64,000 nt of DNA, taken from NCBI GenBank assembly GCA_964020085.1, contig OZ026598.1, positions 26,596,697 through 26,660,696 of the forward strand, in the 5' to 3' direction. The DNA comes from Micromussa lordhowensis. Lineage: Eukaryota; Cnidaria; Anthozoa; Scleractinia; Lobophylliidae. The position numbers and the translations under genes were made by a program. Below the pieces are notes generated by a model. It was not told where the DNA came from and did not search any database. It was given only the letters and a program-made list of their open reading frames with translations. This document shows, piece after piece, positions 56,033 to 64,000 of this stretch; the first letter of the stretch is position 1; every line of letters starts with the position of its first letter.

Positions 56033-56596
56033 TTACTGTAGGCGTGTCTTCGCCCGGTTTCTTAAGTATTTAAATAAACGCGAGTTAAAAATATTAAAAT
56101 CGTCACAGGTTTTCAGTTCCTTTGGTAGATTATTAAATAAAAGGGCCGCGGTGTCTTGAAAGGTCCCCTTTTCTAACGGAACGTGCAGTCTAATACAGTC
56201 TGATGAGCGCAGCTCTCTACGTATAGGGACTCGTTGTAAGTTCAGATATGTTGGCCACTGTTTAAAATAGAGTGCTTTAAAGGTCAACTTCAGCAAATTA
56301 AAATCCCTTCTTTCATCCACAGGAAGCCAATTTAGCTTTAAAATGTCTCCAATGTCATTAACATATCTGCTATAAACAAAACTTGCGGCAGCAAACTCAA
56401 TTTTTTGAAGGCGCTTCAGCAAGTATTGTGGCAGAGGTGAAAAGACAGAGTCACAATAGTCGAGTCTTGATAATACTAGTAATTCTGCAAGTCTCTTTCT
56501 AAGGTTGAAGTCTGTAAAGTGTTTAAGCTTACGAAGTGTGCGTAAGACTCCATAAGAGGCATTTGCCACATCCTTGACATGATCATTCCACTTCAA
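56033..56596 (-). pseudogene. CR1-like LINE ORF2 C-terminus (tandem copy 1)
   Basis: The 187-residue frame MKWNDHVKDVANASYGVLRT, LRKLKHFTDFNLRKRLAELL, VLSRLDYCDSVFSPLPQYLL is the typical region after the RT palm in CR1/L2-type elements. It ends LFKYLRNRAKTRLQ and is followed by a 3' UTR and a (TTAC)n tail at 55826-55867 on the minus strand. It is 5'-truncated and sits inside the first LINE's RT between LPLIVPI and NQKIMK. Identical copies are at 57742-58305 and 59447-60010. Confidence 0.85.
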
Positions 56597-56625
56597 GTTC
56601 TCTTGAAGTTTTACTCCCAGTAACT

Positions 56626-57480
56626 TTATTTGGGATAAATTGGGACAATTAGTGGTAATCTTCCTAGTTCGGCTCTACACGCTGAGTTACAGGCCTTATT
56701 GTTTACTTCTAAGTAGCGTTTACAGAATTTGAGATGAATTTTTTCTATTGCGGAATTGTCCCATTTTTTTAAGTCCTGTTTAGTGTACATCCCCCATACC
56801 TCACTGTTGTAGCTTAAGATCGGGAATATCATTGTGTCAAAAATCTGTGATGCGGTATTGGGATTTAGTCTATGAAGAAGTGTATGTTTTCGTATACTAG
56901 AGAAAGCGTGTAGAGCTTTTTCTTTTAAGTGTTCTTGTGCAAGAGTAAAGTTTCCTGTTGGAGTTAGACGTGTACCTAAATAGGTGTATTCTTGAACAAT
57001 TTGAATTGTTTCGGTGCCTATTTTGAAGTTTGTGTCAACAGATTTCCTTTGGCGTTTTTGAAATATCATTATTTTTGTTTTCTTTGGGTTGATTTTTAAC
57101 ATCCATGTTTCGCAGTATGAAGAGAGCGCGTTTAGACAATTTTGTAACCCTATTTTGGATCTTGACAGGATAATCAAATCATCTGCATATAGGAGTGAGT
57201 TTATTTTGGTTCCATTTGGAAGAACGAATGGATCAGACATCGTGTCTTCGAATAAATACGGCATATTGTTTATATATAGGTTAAATAAAAGGAGACTTAA
57301 AATACATCCTTGACGTACACCTCTTGAGTATGAGAAAGGTCGAGTTTTGTTTTCTCCGATTCTTATGGAACATGTAGAGCTGCAATAAAGGGTTTTAATC
57401 AGGTTGTAAAAGTGTCCTCCGAGATAGGGGCGGGGACATTTTCGACAATAGTATCGTCCATTGACTTTAAACAATTCCAA
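56626..57480 (-). pseudogene. LINE RT fragment (tandem copy 1)
   Basis: 284 residues from MELFKVNGRY to LPLIVPIYPK, cut at the CR1-like insertion. Compared with the long copy it lacks one Val codon (ASQIFDTM against ASQIFVDTM) and has KQDLKK for KQDFKK. Confidence 0.85.
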
Positions 57481-57533
57481 AACGATGCATTGTTGGGATT
57501 GAGATAAACAAAATATTTCATAATTTTTTGATT

Positions 57534-57579
<46 letters not shown>

Positions 57580-57741
57580 GGGTTTAATAACAGCGTTTCC
57601 ACATAGTGGCTCTTCATCTGTTACTAACTAAGTACATTGTACAATCAAATTAAACATATTAAATATTTACAAAATTTAGAATAGTTAAATAGTAAAAACA
57701 TTCTAGTATATGTACACTTAAAAACTTAAACTAATTTAAAA

Positions 57742-58305
57742 TTACTGTAGGCGTGTCTTCGCCCGGTTTCTTAAGTATTTAAATAAACGCGAGTTAAAAA
57801 TATTAAAATCGTCACAGGTTTTCAGTTCCTTTGGTAGATTATTAAATAAAAGGGCCGCGGTGTCTTGAAAGGTCCCCTTTTCTAACGGAACGTGCAGTCT
57901 AATACAGTCTGATGAGCGCAGCTCTCTACGTATAGGGACTCGTTGTAAGTTCAGATATGTTGGCCACTGTTTAAAATAGAGTGCTTTAAAGGTCAACTTC
58001 AGCAAATTAAAATCCCTTCTTTCATCCACAGGAAGCCAATTTAGCTTTAAAATGTCTCCAATGTCATTAACATATCTGCTATAAACAAAACTTGCGGCAG
58101 CAAACTCAATTTTTTGAAGGCGCTTCAGCAAGTATTGTGGCAGAGGTGAAAAGACAGAGTCACAATAGTCGAGTCTTGATAATACTAGTAATTCTGCAAG
58201 TCTCTTTCTAAGGTTGAAGTCTGTAAAGTGTTTAAGCTTACGAAGTGTGCGTAAGACTCCATAAGAGGCATTTGCCACATCCTTGACATGATCATTCCAC
58301 TTCAA
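57742..58305 (-). pseudogene. CR1-like LINE ORF2 C-terminus (tandem copy 2)
   Basis: Same 187-residue translation as at 56033-56596. Confidence 0.85.
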
Positions 58306-58334
58306 GTTCTCTTGAAGTTTTACTCCCAGTAACT

Positions 58335-59189
58335 TTATTTGGGATAAATTGGGACAATTAGTGGTAATCTTCCTAGTTCGGCTCTACACGCTGAGTTACA
58401 GGCCTTATTGTTTACTTCTAAGTAGCGTTTACAGAATTTGAGATGAATTTTTTCTATTGCGGAATTGTCCCATTTTTTTAAGTCCTGTTTAGTGTACATC
58501 CCCCATACCTCACTGTTGTAGCTTAAGATCGGGAATATCATTGTGTCAAAAATCTGTGATGCGGTATTGGGATTTAGTCTATGAAGAAGTGTATGTTTTC
58601 GTATACTAGAGAAAGCGTGTAGAGCTTTTTCTTTTAAGTGTTCTTGTGCAAGAGTAAAGTTTCCTGTTGGAGTTAGACGTGTACCTAAATAGGTGTATTC
58701 TTGAACAATTTGAATTGTTTCGGTGCCTATTTTGAAGTTTGTGTCAACAGATTTCCTTTGGCGTTTTTGAAATATCATTATTTTTGTTTTCTTTGGGTTG
58801 ATTTTTAACATCCATGTTTCGCAGTATGAAGAGAGCGCGTTTAGACAATTTTGTAACCCTATTTTGGATCTTGACAGGATAATCAAATCATCTGCATATA
58901 GGAGTGAGTTTATTTTGGTTCCATTTGGAAGAACGAATGGATCAGACATCGTGTCTTCGAATAAATACGGCATATTGTTTATATATAGGTTAAATAAAAG
59001 GAGACTTAAAATACATCCTTGACGTACACCTCTTGAGTATGAGAAAGGTCGAGTTTTGTTTTCTCCGATTCTTATGGAACATGTAGAGCTGCAATAAAGG
59101 GTTTTAATCAGGTTGTAAAAGTGTCCTCCGAGATAGGGGCGGGGACATTTTCGACAATAGTATCGTCCATTGACTTTAAACAATTCCAA
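58335..59189 (-). pseudogene. LINE RT fragment (tandem copy 2)
   Basis: Same 284-residue translation as at 56626-57480. Confidence 0.85.
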
Positions 59190-59242
59190 AACGATGCATT
59201 GTTGGGATTGAGATAAACAAAATATTTCATAATTTTTTGATT

Positions 59243-59284
<42 letters not shown>

Positions 59285-59446
59285 GGGTTTAATAACAGCG
59301 TTTCCACATAGTGGCTCTTCATCTGTTACTAACTAAGTACATTGTACAATCAAATTAAACATATTAAATATTTACAAAATTTAGAATAGTTAAATAGTAA
59401 AAACATTCTAGTATATGTACACTTAAAAACTTAAACTAATTTAAAA

Positions 59447-60010
59447 TTACTGTAGGCGTGTCTTCGCCCGGTTTCTTAAGTATTTAAATAAACGCGAGTT
59501 AAAAATATTAAAATCGTCACAGGTTTTCAGTTCCTTTGGTAGATTATTAAATAAAAGGGCCGCGGTGTCTTGAAAGGTCCCCTTTTCTAACGGAACGTGC
59601 AGTCTAATACAGTCTGATGAGCGCAGCTCTCTACGTATAGGGACTCGTTGTAAGTTCAGATATGTTGGCCACTGTTTAAAATAGAGTGCTTTAAAGGTCA
59701 ACTTCAGCAAATTAAAATCCCTTCTTTCATCCACAGGAAGCCAATTTAGCTTTAAAATGTCTCCAATGTCATTAACATATCTGCTATAAACAAAACTTGC
59801 GGCAGCAAACTCAATTTTTTGAAGGCGCTTCAGCAAGTATTGTGGCAGAGGTGAAAAGACAGAGTCACAATAGTCGAGTCTTGATAATACTAGTAATTCT
59901 GCAAGTCTCTTTCTAAGGTTGAAGTCTGTAAAGTGTTTAAGCTTACGAAGTGTGCGTAAGACTCCATAAGAGGCATTTGCCACATCCTTGACATGATCAT
60001 TCCACTTCAA
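59447..60010 (-). pseudogene. CR1-like LINE ORF2 C-terminus (tandem copy 3)
   Basis: Same 187-residue translation as at 56033-56596. Confidence 0.85.
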
Positions 60011-60039
60011 GTTCTCTTGAAGTTTTACTCCCAGTAACT

Positions 60040-60737
60040 TTATTTGGGATAAATTGGGACAATTAGTGGTAATCTTCCTAGTTCGGCTCTACACGCTGAG
60101 TTACAGGCCTTATTGTTTACTTCTAAGTAGCGTTTACAGAATTTGAGATGAATTTTTTCTATTGCGGAATTGTCCCATTTTTTTAAGTCCTGTTTAGTGT
60201 ACATCCCCCATACCTCACTGTTGTAGCTTAAGATCGGGAATATCATTGTGTCAAAAATCTGTGATGCGGTATTGGGATTTAGTCTATGAAGAAGTGTATG
60301 TTTTCGTATACTAGAGAAAGCGTGTAGAGCTTTTTCTTTTAAGTGTTCTTGTGCAAGAGTAAAGTTTCCTGTTGGAGTTAGACGTGTACCTAAATAGGTG
60401 TATTCTTGAACAATTTGAATTGTTTCGGTGCCTATTTTGAAGTTTGTGTCAACAGATTTCCTTTGGCGTTTTTGAAATATCATTATTTTTGTTTTCTTTG
60501 GGTTGATTTTTAACATCCATGTTTCGCAGTATGAAGAGAGCGCGTTTAGACAATTTTGTAACCCTATTTTGGATCTTGACAGGATAATCAAATCATCTGC
60601 ATATAGGAGTGAGTTTATTTTGGTTCCATTTGGAAGAACGAATGGATCAGACATCGTGTCTTCGAATAAATACGGCATATTGTTTATATATAGGTTAAAT
60701 AAAAGGGGACTTAAAATACATCCTTGACGTACACCTC
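60040..60737 (-). pseudogene. LINE RT fragment (tandem copy 3, truncated at the satellite)
   Basis: Keeps RGVRQGCILSPLLF with the consensus Pro, then the same sequence as the other copies. The satellite begins directly upstream (plus 60738). Confidence 0.8.
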
Positions 60738-60800
60738 TGTAGTACGTGTAGTAGCTGTAGTATCTGTAGTACTTGTAGTAGCTGTTGTACGTGTAGTATC
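60738..60800 (+). repeat. Remnant of the 9-bp satellite
   Basis: About seven units (TGTAGTACG, TGTAGTAGC, TGTAGTATC...), the same satellite as 53010-54148, now on the far side of the LINE array. Confidence 0.9.
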
Positions 60801-63390
60801 AAAATAACACCCGTCCTAAATAACTTTTAAAATATTAAAATTGTTACTAGTAGCTACTCAGTTATACAGGAGAAATGCTGCCGTGGCCTTTAAATGCTTA
60901 GCATCCCGTGTATCACAGCACCCCTTCCTTCTAAATTCATGAAGCGAGAAGACATAAGGTGGTGTACCACAAGACGTTCATAGATGCTTAAAATTATTAC
61001 GGTTACCGGTCAAAAAGCTTTTTATTACACACCAGTCAGTATTTCTAACTCTATGGAAAGTAGAAAGTGGAAAGTAGCAAATGTGGTATAGTATTTTATA
61101 TATTCTTAACTATTAGTGAAAGTAACTTTTTAGGGTGGACTTTTGTTGTTGCCATCTTATTTTTTGTTGATTTACTGATTTAAAAATACTATTGTGTTTT
61201 AATCCTTTTCAGAGGAAAGTCAATAAAGTATGTATGTAAGTATGTATACCATATGGTCTGCACGCCTGCTGATAGAGTGCTCAATCTAGTTGAAGGTAAA
61301 AAATAATTATAATAAAAAGATAAAAATAAATTAAATTAAATAAATTAGGGGTTACAGAAAGGAACGCGTGGAGTTCGGATCCTCAGGATATGTGAATTTT
61401 AAGTCTTTTTTTGCACCGATTGTTTCCCGAGACCTTCGCTTTATACTTAAAACGCCATTACATATGCAATCCAATGCTGTCGCGTTCAGATGAAATAATG
61501 GAAAACTATGCATATGTAGAAGTTGAGGAAAACTGACTTTCTTCCCTAAGGGCATCCAAAACCGTACTAAATTCGCTTAACTGGGCCATGCTCCTGCTTT
61601 TACCCTCTGTCATTTCTTTATCTTCCCTTATTCTAGTCAATTATTAGTAATAGGTTATTTTCATGTTATATAAGCCACCTTGCAGTTCATTCCTGTATAC
61701 AAAAATTCCAACAACAAAAAAACAGTGATACTTTCTGAACATACTTAAGGACGTTCGTGACCAAAAGTTCCCACGCACATATTTTTTTTGAAAACTTGCC
61801 ACGCATAAAGGTACTTGTATACTATTGCCAAAAAGACAAAAAAATTGGGTGTCACCGACTTCATTTTGGAGAGAACATGCCCCGACAGATACCCTAAATC
61901 TGAAAAATTGGGCTTCGTTAGCTGATAAGTCCTCAGTGTCTGTAAACCCCAAAATATGCAGGTATATACAGGTGCTAGGCCCGCATGTGCCGATTTCGTT
62001 ATAAGAAAACCATAAAAAATTGGGCAAAACTTCGCAAAAAAGTACTCCATTAGTGCTTGATTTCAATAAGAGCAAGCCCTCCAGTGAGGGCTCTCGGGGG
62101 AAAGAGGTAGCACTCCGAGAGCGACAGTGTTCACGGGCTAGTATGTGGCATTATTATATGGAATGGGAACTACCGAATTCACGAATTTGATTGGCTGACA
62201 TCGACATTGAAAGTGGTCTAGATTTTCCAATCTAGACCGGCATCTAGATCGGTAATGTTTTGGGATGAAAAAGTTGCAATCTAAAATGCAAGATGTATCG
62301 ATTTTTTTTCTTTTTAAAATTTATGGCAGTGCCAAAACGTCTCATAAGAAAAGAATAGAAAAGATAAGAAAATTAAAGAGGACGGGAAGACTTCGGTAGA
62401 ATTAAGTTCAGTGTTCGCAAGCAACATGTCGGTGATACATTAAACAAATCAAACTTCTTTTGCTTGGCATATGATAAATATGTTATTAACAGAGTTAGTT
62501 TGATTGTATGTGAGAATCTTGACCTCGGTCGTGTGTTCAGACCTCACTTCGTTTGGTCTTTACTTTCGACCTCGGTCAAGACTCTCCCATACAGACCTTC
62601 TTCTCGGTTATTAAGATTTAATCCGATAAAATATTTCACACGTACGCGTGTTGCTTTCGATGAGACATTATATACGACACTATATATAAACTGTACATAA
62701 TTGGAAAGCTTATAAAACGAAGACTGCGCCCGAATATGTGTATTTTTGTTGTTGTTGTTGTTGTTGTATTGGATGGATAAGGGCTTAAAAAACCGCAAAA
62801 GCCAATACTCGCCATATTTGAAATACCTTAAGAACTATCATGTCAGCTCATACAATCATCCAGTCTGCAAAATGTCAATCAGAGCGTGTCAGTATTCCTT
62901 TTGTTTTTTGGTAAAACTCTAACAACGGAGACAAGTCGCATAAAGAAATATCACTTCAACACATGTTTCTCGTCCAGATTTCTATAAAAAAAAAAGAGAG
63001 CGGGCGGGCGTTTTTTTTTTGTTATTTATTATTTCCTATTGCATACTTTCTTTACACATTATTACCTTAATAGAACGAAACATCAGATATGGATTAAACA
63101 CAAGTTTATTTAATTTTGATACACACAAAAAGTTAACAGTGAAAATTTACATTATTTTGGTGTGTACTCAGCAGCAATGGGCTTTACAAGTGACGCCTGT
63201 TGGGTTTTGCTCATAAAAACGTTGCTCATAAAAATTAAAAAATTAAGCGGGCGGGGATGATAAACGTTTCTTTTTTTACTTGGCCTTCTATTTTTACATT
63301 TTGGGTGTTCGCTTACGTTAGGTTCCACTGCATCATTAAAAAACTAAATTCCTGAAAACAACTTCATGTTCGATTGGGTCGACCTAAACA
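60801..63390. other. AT-rich, repeat-like, no gene supported
   Basis: Holds short A/T runs, a tail-like 'aataaagtatgtatgtaagtatg' context at 61222-61250 and a (TTG)n run at 62746-62766. A minus-strand frame at 62075-61644 (143 codons) shows no domain and begins near 'ttaaggacgttcgtg', which may be a MITE edge. Confidence 0.4.
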
Positions 63391-63396
63391 TTCCAG

Positions 63397-64000
63397 TGTA
63401 TTTACATCACAAAGTAATGATTCTCGATGTCAGATCCTGGACACTTTCAAGTGAACAGATCTAAACAGTAGTGAGGTTGAGCATGACGTTTCCGGCAAAC
63501 GGCAAAATTTTTGCTGTTTACCGGCTTCAGCTCTGTGTACAGTGGAGCTTCAGTAGAGTAAAATTATTTGCATTTGCAATGAATCGTTGGAGACCTTACT
63601 ACATTTATTTGCGTTATATTTACGGATTATAAGAAACGAACTCAAAATCAGAAGTCATCTTTGCCGTTTGCCGTTAACATCATGCTTAACCTCCCTATTT
63701 GAGTGTATTTACTTCGCAAGGTAATGATTCTAGATGACAGATCCTGGACATAACTTCACTTTCAAGTGAGCCGATCTAAACATTGCAGTGTATTTACATC
63801 GCAAGGTAATGATTCGTGATGACAGATCTTGGACATAACTTCACTTTCAAGTGAGCCGATCTAAACATTGCAGTGTATTTACATCGCAAGGTAATGATTC
63901 GTGATGACAGATCTTGGACATAACTTCACTTTCAAGTGAGCCGATCTAAACATTCCAGTGTATTTACATCGCAAGGTAATGATTCGTGATGACAGATCCT
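63397..64000. repeat. 85-bp tandem repeat running off the window
   Basis: Units start TGTATTTACATCGCAAGGTA at 63704, 63789, 63874 and 63959 (period exactly 85). An older copy at 63397 is separated from the rest by an inserted TIR element. Confidence 0.9.
63474..63697. mobile_element. Small TIR element inside the 85-bp repeat
   Basis: The left end GAGGTTGAGCATGACGTTTC and the right end's reverse complement (GAGGTTAAGCATGATGTTAA) are inverted repeats, extended inward by GGCAAACGGCAAA. About 224 bp, with no coding. Confidence 0.7.

Larger units (their letters stand above)
54149..60737 (-). mobile_element. LINE inserted in the satellite, with a chimeric 1.7-kb unit in three tandem copies
   Basis: The region is bounded on both sides by the same 9-bp satellite. 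The leftmost part (54149-55800, minus strand) is the 3' end of a LINE with reverse transcriptase. Three repeats with a period of about 1,709 and 1,705 bp follow, starting near 55826, 57535 and 59243. Each consists of an (AAGT)n tail, the 3' end of a second, CR1-like LINE, and a copy of part of the first LINE's RT. The last copy stops at RGVRQG, where satellite resumes. Copies differ mainly in AAGT count and a few bases. Confidence 0.85.
55826..60737 (-). repeat. Three tandem 1.7-kb units (two full, one truncated)
   Basis: Units are about 55826-57534, 57535-59242 and 59243-60737. Corresponding RT frames are 57480-56626, 59189-58335 and 60678-60040. Corresponding second-LINE frames are 56596-56033, 58305-57742 and 60010-59447; their translations look identical. 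(AAGT)n lengths differ slightly. Confidence 0.92.

Noticed and set aside
61644..62075. 143-residue minus-strand frame
   Set aside because: Phe/Cys-rich with no domain, in AT-rich repeat-like DNA.
1..64000. CRISPR arrays, operons, riboswitches
   Set aside because: The tandem repeats lack unique spacers, and genes are spliced and eukaryotic in style.

Overview
The window looks like nuclear DNA of an invertebrate animal, most likely an anthozoan cnidarian such as a stony coral. This is an inference from spliced genes with GT-AG introns, a TRAF-type RING gene, and a dense mix of Gypsy, BEL/Pao, Tc1/mariner, Harbinger, Merlin, CR1/L2 and L1/Tx1-like elements. There are no operons, CRISPR arrays or bacterial features. 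Most of the window is transposable elements and satellite; only one gene (46512-49777) reads as an intact, ordinary host gene.

Region 1 (1-17.6 kb) is a nest. A broken BEL/Pao pol fragment (850-1331) is cut by a Gypsy-type LTR retrotransposon on the minus strand (LTRs 1332-1502 and 17422-17583). The Gypsy gag is split by an 11.7-kb element (5176-16907) with 82-bp terminal inverted repeats, a duplicated TA and a decayed DD34E Tc1/mariner-type transposase on its minus strand. On its plus strand the same element carries other genes: an unknown two-exon gene (5302-6759), an unknown acidic protein (7414-8187) and a SAM-domain protein (8260-8466). A CR1/L2-like LINE sits inside it, and a 774-bp TTAA-flanked MITE sits inside the LINE.

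Region 2 (17.6-25.6 kb) holds a SANT/Myb-like coding remnant and a decayed multi-exon gene of a family I cannot name. An exon at 570-761 resembles part of that family. Region 3 (25.6-32.6 kb) has an Ala/Pro-rich exon, a GGCGTGTGTCGCC minisatellite, a full-length but decayed L1/Tx1-like LINE with a 16-bp target duplication, and a 200-bp repeat with a near-canonical hammerhead ribozyme core.

Region 4 (32.6-46.3 kb) has a 50-bp hairpin minisatellite, a few exons of an unknown gene, the remains of a two-gene Harbinger-type element (transposase fragment on plus, SANT/Myb-like protein on minus) and several fold-back elements. Region 5 (46.5-49.8 kb) is the TRAF-like gene, with five exons whose phases all fit. 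Region 6 (51-64 kb) has more fold-back elements, a Merlin-like transposase exon, a 1.1-kb 9-bp satellite that reads as Cys/Ser/Thr, and inside that satellite a LINE whose chimeric 1.7-kb unit is repeated nearly perfectly three times. The window ends in an 85-bp tandem repeat.
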